This document shows, piece after piece, positions 16,218 through 21,028 of a DNA stretch of 30,147 nucleotides. The stretch comes from a virus. Position 1 is the stretch's first letter, and every line of letters starts with the position of its first letter. Location of the stretch: positions 1-30,147 of the IMG/VR virus record IMGVR_UViG_3300030333_003802, one strand, 5' to 3'. The notes beneath the pieces were generated by a model. It had not been told where the DNA came from. It did not search any database and saw only the letters and a program-made list of their open reading frames with translations. Both the position numbers and the translations under genes were made by a program.

Positions 16218-16831
16218 TATTTACCCCATTTCTGGTTTTTGACTATTAACGCCATCGCTGCATATATAGCAGTATCTAAAAACGCATCTTCGATTGGTTC
16301 GTTCTGTGCTTCGAAGTTATGTTTCGTTGAAAGGTTAACTAGTCTGTTTATCTTATCATTTAGCCTTACTATAATACCTAGCAAAGCTACATTGATTTCT
16401 TCTTCGTTTTTAAGCGAAGTTCCCATAGCAATGTTGCCTGGGCCGTAATCAAATTGTTTTCTGCAAAATGTTAAATACATATCGTTTAACACTCTTTGAA
16501 GGTTTTCTTCTGTTTCTGGGTAGTTTTCTTTAATATAAGCTACCGTATCTTCAGCTGTAGATGTTTTTTGAGGCATATTTTGTCCAACATCATCTATTAC
16601 TTCTGTGGAACCTTCTGCAACTTCTCTTAATATCCTATTATCATCTGCCTTACTTTCGCATTCATATGGATATTCTTCTGTTTCTGAAGAGTCGTTTAAA
16701 GAACCTTCTATCTTCTTAAATGTTTTATTTATCTCTTTTTTATACTTATCCATACCTTGTTGTAGTTTTTGTACTATCTCTTTACTTCCTGCTTGTTTTG
16801 CTTTTAAGATTTTTTCTGTATTTTTTCCCAT
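16217..16831 (-). CDS. DUF1599 / Nmad1-type nucleotide-modification-associated protein
   Basis: The 204-residue product starts at ATG 16831 (AGGAG seven bases upstream). Residues 1-90 are a charged helical extension. Residues 115-200 carry the DUF1599 pattern: FCRKQFDYGPGNIAMG, then LGIIVRLNDKINRLVNL, then EPIEDAFLDTAIYAAMAL. The conserved Tyr-Gly, Arg-x-x-Asp-Lys and Asp-x-x-x-Asp residues recall all-alpha MazG-like nucleotide-binding folds. From family knowledge, Nmad1 proteins occur near phage base-modification genes; no thymidylate-synthase-like or hydroxylase gene is seen in this window. The N-terminal extension overlaps the metallopeptidase gene by 28 bases. Confidence 0.75.
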   Translation of the reverse strand: MGKNTEKILKAKQAGSKEIVQKLQQGMDKYKKEINKTFKKIEGSLNDSSETEEYPYECESKADDNRILREVAEGSTEVIDDVGQNMPQKTSTAEDTVAYIKENYPETEENLQRVLNDMYLTFCRKQFDYGPGNIAMGTSLKNEEEINVALLGIIVRLNDKINRLVNLSTKHNFEAQNEPIEDAFLDTAIYAAMALIVKNQKWGK

Positions 16832-17118
16832 ATATACTCTCCTATCCCTAATTGAAATAATCCATTTGATATTGCATCAATATATTGCTCATCGTGCTTT
16901 AATCCGCAATTAAAGTAGATTGCGTGTAATATTTCGTGTATTAGTGTTTCTTGTTGTCTTGATTCGTGAATATCCTTATTTATATATATAACGTTCTCCT
17001 TAACCTCGTGTCTACCATATAACTCCCTTGTAGGGTCATTGTCAGTTAATTCTGTAGGAACAATTGTATATATATGTCCACCTATGTTGATTTGCCACTT
17101 ATTTAGCTTTTTTCCCAT
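16804..17118 (-). CDS. HExxH metallopeptidase-like protein
   Basis: A 104-residue product from ATG 17118, chosen because GGGAG lies eight bases upstream; a longer TTG-initiated reading lacks a site. Residues 57-66 read ETLIHEILHA, a zincin HExxH signature (H61, E62, H65). After it comes an acidic 'HDEQYIDAIS', which could give the third ligand (Glu77 region). Short zincins of this kind with a preceding beta hairpin (HIYTIVPTEL) resemble ImmA/SprT-like phage proteins. Proteolysis is inferred from the motif only. Confidence 0.75.
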   Translation of the reverse strand: MGKKLNKWQINIGGHIYTIVPTELTDNDPTRELYGRHEVKENVIYINKDIHESRQQETLIHEILHAIYFNCGLKHDEQYIDAISNGLFQLGIGEYIWEKIQKKS

Positions 17119-17287
17119 TTTTCTTTTTCTCCCTATCCTTTTTTTTATCAATTGGGTCTCCCGTGTAAGAATCTACCTCTTCCTCTTCTTCGAAAAAATT
17201 TTCATACATAAACTCGTCTGACATTATGCGGAAACTTTCTTCTATAAGACGTTCTATTTCTGCGGTTTTATCTTTTTTCTTTCCCAT
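17099..17287 (-). CDS. First gene of the leftward operon, small charged protein
   Basis: A 62-residue product with an acidic core (NFFEEEEEVDS) and a Lys-rich tail (KKKDREKKKNGKKAK); no fold is recognised. ATG 17287 has no Shine-Dalgarno sequence. A TTGACT...TAAAAT promoter ends just nine bases before it, so translation may begin on an almost leaderless mRNA. Its 3' end overlaps the metallopeptidase gene by 20 bases. Confidence 0.65.
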   Translation of the reverse strand: MGKKKDKTAEIERLIEESFRIMSDEFMYENFFEEEEEVDSYTGDPIDKKKDREKKKNGKKAK

Positions 17288-17296
17288 TGTGTATCA

Positions 17297-17326
17297 ATTT
17301 TAACAAATAACTACTACACAAGTCAA
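17297..17326 (-). promoter_or_regulatory. Leftward promoter of the late operon
   Basis: On the minus strand TTGACT (17326-17321) is followed by an 18-base spacer and TAAAAT (17302-17297), a good sigma-70-type promoter. The expected start falls around 17290, only a few bases before ATG 17287. Confidence 0.7.
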
Positions 17327-17380
17327 GACAATAATAAAAAAATTTTACGACATAGTAATTTAATAATAATAAAATAGTTC

Positions 17381-17410
17381 TTGACAGCAATAAAAATAAT
17401 TGTTTATAAT
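17381..17410 (+). promoter_or_regulatory. Rightward promoter, consensus sigma-70 type
   Basis: Perfect TTGACA (17381-17386), 18-base spacer, perfect TATAAT (17405-17410), followed by a second overlapping TATAAT at 17411. It is the strongest promoter in the window and would drive the rightward early genes. Confidence 0.8.
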
Positions 17411-17471
17411 TATAATACTCGGTGCTCGTTAATATAAGCTTAATTGATACTTATTTTAAAAGAATACTCAA

Positions 17472-17483
17472 TACTCTAGAGTA
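17472..17483. repeat. 12-bp perfect palindrome, operator candidate
   Basis: TACTCTAGAGTA lies in the control region about 60 bases downstream of the consensus rightward promoter; half-sites GAGTA/TACTC recur within 90 bases on both sides. This arrangement is typical for dimeric regulator binding, which remains to be shown. Confidence 0.5.
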
Positions 17484-17710
17484 CGCGATACTTTTCCCGA
17501 AAATTTTCCAAAAAAATAAAAAAAATAGTCAACAAAAAAAATAATATATCAGAGTATTCCCGCGATTTTTCCCAAAAATATTGAAAAAAACAGCCATTCT
17601 CAAAAAATTGCCGTAGTTTGTGTGTGGTTCTTATCACATCAAAGGGGTCGGGTCTTTTTCCTTGTTGGAAATTTGAAAAAAGGTTGAAAATCTCGTTTTC
17701 CTATTAGAAA

Positions 17711-17719
17711 TGTTATAAT
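17711..17719 (+). promoter_or_regulatory. Extended -10 promoter candidate
   Basis: TGTTATAAT has the TGn-TATAAT arrangement of extended -10 promoters; no good -35 is present at 17 bases. It points to the rightward genes. Confidence 0.4.
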
Positions 17720-17774
17720 TGAAGCCCTCTATGTCTAACAATATCAACACTTACAATTTATTTAATAATATCCC

Positions 17775-17803
17775 TTGACACAAACCTATATATTCACTAG
17801 ACT
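17775..17803 (+). promoter_or_regulatory. Rightward promoter candidate before the first early gene
   Basis: TTGACA (17775-17780) with TAGACT (17798-17803) at a 17-base spacing, about 36 bases before ATG 17839. The -35 is perfect, the -10 matches four of six. Confidence 0.5.
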
Positions 17804-17838
17804 TAGGTGTTATTTGACAAATGGAAAGGAGATGCACT

Positions 17839-18027
17839 ATGACTAGTGAACTAGTATATGAGCAAAGCCGTCTACAAGCCAGGATAATGGAATTATATTG
17901 TCCTTGGTTTGGAACCTTCACGACAAATCCTGCGGACACGAAAGAGAAAGCAGGGTATTGGGCACAAGTGAGGATGATGACTATGGATGAGCTCATCGCA
18001 CTACTACCTGCTGATGAACAGCGGTAG
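17839..18027 (+). CDS. First rightward gene, hypothetical 62-residue protein
   Basis: ATG 17839 is preceded by AAAGGAG at seven bases; an upstream in-frame ATG at 17821 would place its start inside the leader and lacks a site. The protein is helical and mixed-charge, with two Cys-free halves around 'CPWFGTFTTNP' and a 'MMTMDELIALLPADEQR' C-terminus that could be an amphipathic helix. No family recognised. As the first gene after the early promoters it is a candidate host-takeover or regulatory protein (inference). Confidence 0.7.
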   Translation: MTSELVYEQSRLQARIMELYCPWFGTFTTNPADTKEKAGYWAQVRMMTMDELIALLPADEQR

Positions 18028-18036
18028 CATACTAAC

Positions 18037-18058
18037 GGCGGGGCCTTCGGGCCCTGCC
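18037..18058 (+). other. Very stable UUCG hairpin between two early genes
   Basis: GGCGGGGCC-TTCG-GGCCCTGCC forms a 9-bp stem (one G-T pair) with a UUCG tetraloop, 10 bases after the previous stop and just before the ribosome site of the next gene. There is no U-run, so it is not a classical terminator; it could protect or punctuate the mRNA. Its GC content is extreme for this AT-rich genome. Confidence 0.75.
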
Positions 18059-18077
18059 ACTAATGAAAGGAAATACA

Positions 18078-18404
18078 ATGCAATTAAATACAATAGAAAT
18101 ACTATTCATAATGATGTGTTGTGGATTGTTTGCTTACTTTATAGGATATGTGTTAGGAACACTATCACATCTTAAAATGAAAATAAGTGAATTAGAAGAC
18201 TACAATTCCTTCACTTGGGGAAGCGAACATCGCAATGATATGTATTTTGATATAGTGAAAACTGAATCAGAACTTAAAGAAGATGGTGTGCAATGGTATT
18301 ATTTTAACAGTGATGGCGTTTGCATAGCAGAGGAATTTAAGAAGAAGGAACCTGGTATCAGATTGACACATTTCTCTAACGATGGTTGTCGCCACTATAA
18401 GTAA
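18078..18404 (+). CDS. Membrane-anchored small protein, unknown function
   Basis: A 108-residue product from ATG 18078, with AAAGGA six bases before; a TTG/other start further upstream is not supported. Residues 6-31 (IEILFIMMCCGLFAYFIGYV...) are one transmembrane helix, followed by a basic KMK and a soluble domain with WYYFNSDGVCIAEEFKKKEPG. N-terminus-out or in cannot be decided with certainty, but positive residues after the helix suggest the soluble part faces the cytoplasm. It ends before a strong terminator. Confidence 0.7.
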   Translation: MQLNTIEILFIMMCCGLFAYFIGYVLGTLSHLKMKISELEDYNSFTWGSEHRNDMYFDIVKTESELKEDGVQWYYFNSDGVCIAEEFKKKEPGIRLTHFSNDGCRHYK

Positions 18405-18418
18405 TTACCCTACCTCAC

Positions 18419-18456
18419 AAAGCCCTGGGACCCGTAATCCTGGGGCTTTTCTTTTT
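18419..18456 (+). terminator. Rho-independent terminator
   Basis: AAAGCCC...GGGCTTT plus an inner GGA/TCC stem make a 12-bp hairpin with two G-T pairs and a CCCGTAA loop, followed by TTCTTTTT. It lies 14 bases after the membrane-protein stop. Confidence 0.85.
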
Positions 18457-18479
18457 ATTATAAAAAATATTTTATGTGT

Positions 18480-18496
18480 GCTAGATTAAACAATGG
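18480..18496 (+). repeat. GCTAGATTA-type repeat, copy 1
   Basis: GCTAGATTAAACAATGG, preceded by an AT tract containing TATTTTAT. The first of seven copies of the family (consensus GCTAGATTAMMCANNGC) spread over 18480-20030. Confidence 0.7.
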
Positions 18497-18604
18497 CGCA
18501 TTTTTTTTCGCCTCCAATATATTTATTTTATTATTTTCTTGCATAATTCGTTTTTATAGTGTAAGTTATAGTATTATTTGACAATTAGAAAGGAGGTGAT
18601 TACA

Positions 18605-18841
18605 ATGAAACCTGAAACTCTAGACCTTTTAAAAAAGGTTGTGTGTTTACTTGAGAATGGTGTAAAATCGCATAATTTGTATGCGGTATTACGAGAGTTT
18701 GGAATTACAAAAAACCATATAAATTGGCAGTTTGATTATTTCTTACAAAGACTGGATTTATTTTGGGATGATGATTTCAACGAGGATGACCTAGAAAATG
18801 ATTGGATGTCCTTTAACAATCTCAAGAAAAAGGAGAAGTAA
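18605..18841 (+). CDS. Small acidic hypothetical protein
   Basis: ATG 18605 has a textbook AAAGGAGGTGAT site; the longer reading from 18578 would start inside the leader. The 78-residue product is helical in its first 55 residues (KKVVCLLENGVKSHNLYAVLREFGITKNHINWQFDY, which has a turn at 'REFGITKNHINW' like an HTH) and very acidic afterwards (WDDDFNEDDLENDW). A DNA-mimic or regulator is conceivable; no family is recognised. It is flanked by its own leader motif and its own terminator, so it is a single-gene unit. Confidence 0.7.
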   Translation: MKPETLDLLKKVVCLLENGVKSHNLYAVLREFGITKNHINWQFDYFLQRLDLFWDDDFNEDDLENDWMSFNNLKKKEK

Positions 18842-18847
18842 TACACT

Positions 18848-18888
18848 GGGCCCCTGGGAACTAACCTGGGGGCTCTCTCTTTTTTTTT
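18848..18888 (+). terminator. Rho-independent terminator
   Basis: GCCCCTGGG-AACTAA-CCTGGGGGC, nine pairs, then TCTCTC and eight T. It starts six bases after the stop of the acidic gene. Confidence 0.9.
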
Positions 18889-18908
18889 ATAAAAACATTT
18901 TTGCGTGT

Positions 18909-19004
18909 GCTAGATTACCCATCGTAATATTTTATTAGAGCTAGATTACCCAATGCTAAATTGCCCATTGCTATTATTTTTATAAATGCCAGATTAAACA
19001 TCGC
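18909..19004 (+). repeat. GCTAGATTA-type repeats, clustered copies 2, 3, 3b and 4
   Basis: Four copies in 96 bases: GCTAGATTACCCATCG at 18909, GCTAGATTACCCAATGC at 18940, GCTAAATTGCCCATTGC at 18955, GCCAGATTAAACATCGC at 18988. Start-to-start distances are 31, 15 and 33 bases, near multiples of half or whole helical turns. An iteron-like replication or partition element, or phage-specific promoter sites, would fit. Confidence 0.7.
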
Positions 19005-19125
19005 AAAATTTTGACTATTCCCACCCGCCCAGCCCTCTAAAATATGGAATTTTGAGGACAAAGTCAAGCAAATTCGTCTATTTTTTAAAGATTTTTGTAA
19101 GTCTTGATATTGTTGAACTTAGAGC

Positions 19126-19143
19126 AAACCGACCAGTCGGTTT
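19126..19143. repeat. Inverted repeat, operator or hairpin candidate
   Basis: AAACCGACCAGTCGGTTT: two perfect 8-base arms around CA. The core CCGAC/GTCGG recurs in the next 70 bases and around 19909-20050. Confidence 0.5.
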
Positions 19144-19159
19144 ATTCCTATTTTTAGAC

Positions 19160-19200
19160 AAAAAAAAGCCGACTAAAGTTAATTAGCCGACTTTTTTCTT
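19160..19200 (-). terminator. Terminator of the leftward pair, possibly bidirectional
   Basis: AAAAAAG...CTTTTTT brackets an imperfect stem (CG/CG pairs and CTAA/TTAG) with an AGTTAA loop; A- and T-runs flank it so it can act in both directions. It begins 14 bases beyond the stop of the 128-residue gene. Confidence 0.5.
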
Positions 19201-19214
19201 TTGAGATAATATAA

Positions 19215-19601
19215 TTAGCTCATTATCTCAACCTTGTGAGCAACTTGAGGCGTTCCAAAAGTCGCTTCTTTACCTCTTTTTTCTAATTGTAGCCCTGATT
19301 TACCAATTTCTTTATTTAAGTCTGAAATTGCTTTATCAACCGCCTTTACTAAAGTCTTTAATGTTGGATTAAAGTCTTTAATAGATTTCCAATTATCAAA
19401 GCGCTCACCGACTACAAGATGATTTTTGTCATAACCTTCAACTAATTGAGCAAGTAATAACTCATTACCATCAGCAATTTCCTCAAATTGTTCAACCATT
19501 GCGTCGCGTTGTTGCTTTGAAACTCTTTTCATTTGTCTACGACTTACTGATAATGTTTTTGGTTTACTATTATCATTTATTTTTTCAACTTTACTACTCA
19601 T
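19215..19601 (-). CDS. Leftward hypothetical protein in the early region
   Basis: The 128-residue product starts at ATG 19601, one base after the stop of the 69-residue gene, with GAGAGG upstream. It has a basic N-terminus (SVSRRQMKRVSKQQRD), then acidic/helical sequence (QFEEIADGNELLLAQLVEGY), then a 'HLVVGERFDNW' segment and a helical 'LKTLVKAVDKAISDLNKEIG'. No family recognised. Opposite orientation to all flanking genes suggests separate control. Confidence 0.7.
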   Translation of the reverse strand: MSSKVEKINDNSKPKTLSVSRRQMKRVSKQQRDAMVEQFEEIADGNELLLAQLVEGYDKNHLVVGERFDNWKSIKDFNPTLKTLVKAVDKAISDLNKEIGKSGLQLEKRGKEATFGTPQVAHKVEIMS

Positions 19602-19602
19602 T

Positions 19603-19812
19603 TTAATACCTCTCTTTTATTATTGTTTTTATTGTATTATCATCATCTACAAAGTCTTCACCAACTACCAACCTATGAATATCGGCGGTATTTAATGCGT
19701 CTTGTAAATTAGATTTCATTTTTCTATGTTTCTCAGAAGACTTACGACTTTCGTCTTGCATATCATTAAAAGCCGATAATTTTGCTTCTGAATTTTCTTT
19801 AATTTCTAACAT
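19603..19812 (-). CDS. Leftward hypothetical protein, partner of the 128-residue gene
   Basis: A 69-residue product from ATG 19812 (AGGA upstream). It is Lys/Glu/Ser-rich and helical in its first 48 residues, then 'IHRLVVGEDFVDDDNTIKTI', which echoes the LVVGExF motif of its neighbour; whether that means common descent or a shared binding motif cannot be judged from so few residues. The two form a two-gene unit with their own promoter and terminator. Confidence 0.65.
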   Translation of the reverse strand: MLEIKENSEAKLSAFNDMQDESRKSSEKHRKMKSNLQDALNTADIHRLVVGEDFVDDDNTIKTIIKERY

Positions 19813-19837
19813 TTGTCTAATTCCTATATTTGTTAAT

Positions 19838-19843
19838 ATTATA
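19838..19843 (-). promoter_or_regulatory. -10 box candidate for the leftward pair
   Basis: TATAAT on the minus strand, 25 bases before ATG 19812. The -35 region (TCACTT at 18 bases) is poor. Confidence 0.4.
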
Positions 19844-19928
19844 CTGATAAATTAGGGGTAAAAGTGATTTATTCCAAATACTTTCGGCGATATTTTGAAA
19901 ATAGTTTAGTCGGTAAAAAATATTTAAG

Positions 19929-20061
19929 TAATGCTAGATTAAACAGTGCCGTCGGAAAACTTTGGTTGTGTCGGAAAAAGACTTGACACCGTGCTATAAT
20001 ATTTTATTACTGCTAGATTAACCGCCGTCGGAAAACTGGACATTTGTCGGAATAGTGCTTG
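19929..20061 (+). repeat. Two long direct copies carrying GCTAGATTA and GTCGGAAAAC blocks
   Basis: Copy A (19929-19985) and copy B (20008-20061) share GCTAGATTAA at 19933/20012, GCCGTCGGAAAACT at 19948/20024, TGTCGGAA at 19969/20045 and CTTG at the end. The offset changes from 79 to 76 because B lacks three bases. They are copies 5 and 6 of the repeat family with an added downstream block. Confidence 0.8.
19992..20000 (+). promoter_or_regulatory. Extended -10 promoter candidate
   Basis: TGCTATAAT has TGn plus a perfect TATAAT. It lies between the two direct copies. The TTGACA at 19983 is too near to be its -35. Confidence 0.45.
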
Positions 20062-20124
20062 TTCGTCATCACATTCATTAGTAAATTATACCTCAAATTG
20101 AAGTAGATTTAAGAAACAAGAGAC

Positions 20125-20138
20125 GCGACGCAAGTCGC
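20125..20138 (+). other. GNRA-type hairpin at the ribosome site of gene 20154
   Basis: GCGAC-GCAA-GTCGC makes a 5-bp stem with a GCAA tetraloop, ending two bases before the GAAAGGA site. It may tune access to this site. Confidence 0.55.
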
Positions 20139-20153
20139 TTGAAAGGACAAAAA

Positions 20154-20585
20154 ATGGAAACAACGACTTATTTAAAAACTTGTCGCTGTGAAGCCTGTGG
20201 ACAATGGACTAAAAAAGAAGTAGAGATAGAATGCCTTCCGACTGGAACTGAAGTATCAGTCATTCCTAATTATGAGGACGGAAAGTATGAAATCACTATT
20301 GAGTGGATAGATAGGGACATTATACAGAGTTTTGACGCTGACAATTATGCAGACATAAGGTATTTGATACAAGATGTTGCTTTTAGATTACATAATCATC
20401 ATAAAGCATTAGTCGTAAACCTTATTAATAGCGAATATAACACACACAGACGCGTGAACAGCGTCAGTCTGTCAAACTTCTTAGACAAACAGGCAGACGC
20501 AGTCTTAAAGATAGATAAACTCTTAAAGAAATATAAGAGACAAGACAATCACGCGACTAAACTAATGATGAGAGGAGGCATATAA
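20154..20585 (+). CDS. Cysteine-containing hypothetical protein
   Basis: The 143-residue product starts at ATG 20154, six bases after GAAAGGA; the TTG-initiated extension from 20139 would start inside that site. The N-terminus reads TCRCEACGQW (C10, C12, C15) with C27 shortly after, a possible zinc knuckle. A beta segment YEITIEWIDRDIIQSF follows, then helices (IRYLIQDVAFRLHNHHKAL). No family recognised. Confidence 0.7.
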   Translation: METTTYLKTCRCEACGQWTKKEVEIECLPTGTEVSVIPNYEDGKYEITIEWIDRDIIQSFDADNYADIRYLIQDVAFRLHNHHKALVVNLINSEYNTHRRVNSVSLSNFLDKQADAVLKIDKLLKKYKRQDNHATKLMMRGGI

Positions 20586-20586
20586 T

Positions 20587-20673
20587 ATGTGCGACAAATG
20601 TTCAGATAAAAAGAAAAAAGCATTATTAGCAAAAAAGGCTATTTATATATCTAAAGTAAACAATAGACAATAG
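20587..20673 (+). CDS. 28-residue CxxC peptide
   Basis: ATG 20587 follows AGGAGG by eight bases. The peptide starts MCDKCSDKKKKALLAKKA and ends in NNRQ. The two cysteines and lysine run suggest metal or nucleic-acid binding, perhaps as a dimer. It is short, so confidence is limited, but the strong ribosome site and gap-free position between genes support it. Confidence 0.5.
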   Translation: MCDKCSDKKKKALLAKKAIYISKVNNRQ

Positions 20674-20681
20674 GAGGTTAT

Positions 20682-20780
20682 ATGTTTTTAGAAGCAATGC
20701 AAGTCGTATTAGGAGTATTCGTCGGAATACTATTAATCCTAATGGTAGTTGCAATAATAATGAATAAGTTAGAAAGGTAA
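20682..20780 (+). CDS. 32-residue single-span membrane peptide
   Basis: TAGGAGG, whose first three bases are the previous stop, lies 5-8 bases before ATG 20682. After MFLEAM, residues 7-27 are uniformly hydrophobic (QVVLGVFVGILLILMVVAII), then NKLER. That is a clean single transmembrane helix with a cytoplasmic positive end. It is a candidate small membrane effector; function unknown. Confidence 0.6.
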   Translation: MFLEAMQVVLGVFVGILLILMVVAIIMNKLER

Positions 20781-21028
20781 TAATATAGGTTTTTAAGCCG
20801 CGATTTTTATATAGCGACGCCCACCTACACATTAGACCATAGTCCTTAATCCTTTCGGGACTTGTAGGTATAGACAAGAGGCGTCGCAAAGAATTATTTG
20901 ATATGTGAAGTAGAGCAAGGCTCTGCGACTGAAGTAGACACCTACTCTTGAAGCATATTGTATATAATGGGAAGTCTCACCTGACGAGGCATTAGATATT
21001 TGACAATTAAATAAATAAGGAGACTAAT
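20781..21028 (+). promoter_or_regulatory. Structured leader of the amidotransferase-amidoligase pair
   Basis: The gap before gene 21029 holds nested helices: GCGACGCC (20814-20821) with GGCGTCGC (20880-20887), ACCTACA (20823-20829) with TGTAGGT (20863-20869), and AGTCC (20841-20845) with GGACT (20858-20862). Two hairpins follow: AGAGC-AAG-GCTCT (20912-20924) and AGTAG-ACAC-CTACT (20933-20946). Finally AGTCTC (20973-20978) can pair with GAGACT (21020-21025), which contains part of the ribosome site. TGAAGTAGA occurs twice between helices. This could be a cis-acting switch or a small RNA; I could not match it to a named riboswitch. Confidence 0.65.

Larger units (their letters stand above)
17288..17838. 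promoter_or_regulatory. Divergent control region, 551 bases without a gene
   Basis: The region separates the leftward from the rightward genes. It contains promoters in both directions, long A and T runs, a perfect 12-bp palindrome TACTCTAGAGTA (17472-17483), and the same GAGTA half-site nearby at 17465-17469 (inverted) and 17555-17559. A direct repeat follows each outer GAGTA: CGCGATAC-TTTTCCC near 17484-17498 and CGCGATTTTTCCC near 17562-17574. The 17590-17710 part shows only low-complexity sequence and a GGGG run. These look like operator and start-site material for an early/late switch; no coding frame is credible. Confidence 0.7.
18842..19214. other. 373-base gene-free stretch
   Basis: After the terminator at 18848-18888 it holds repeat copies 2-4 (18909-19004), an AT-rich stretch with no credible reading frame (19005-19120), the dyad AAACCGACCAGTCGGTTT (19126-19143), and a bidirectional-looking terminator (19160-19200) for the leftward pair. 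Confidence 0.75.
19813..20153. other. 341-base gene-free stretch
   Basis: It carries the leftward promoter, an AGTCGG site (19909-19914), the duplicated repeat block (19929-20061), an extended -10 box (19992-20000), a GAAGTAGA motif (20100-20107) that recurs at 20907 and 20931, and a hairpin before gene 20154. No credible frame is seen. Confidence 0.7.

Noticed and set aside
17751-17996. Leftward frame opposite the first early gene
   Set aside because: Opposes a gene with a strong ribosome site and promoter, and would itself start inside that gene without signals.
18909-19004. CRISPR array
   Set aside because: The repeats are imperfect with unequal spacing (15-33 bases) and no distinct spacer units.
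20814-20887. tRNA-like reading of the structured leader
   Set aside because: The helices are nested, not cloverleaf; there is no anticodon arm or T-loop consensus.
20626-20889. Leftward 87-residue open frame across small genes and the structured leader
   Set aside because: It overlaps two better-supported rightward small genes and the paired arms of the leader; no ribosome site or recognisable sequence.
20980-20988. CTGACGAG resembling a hammerhead ribozyme core box
   Set aside because: The required GAAA box with matching stem II/III partners is not present at a usable distance; the string alone is not evidence.
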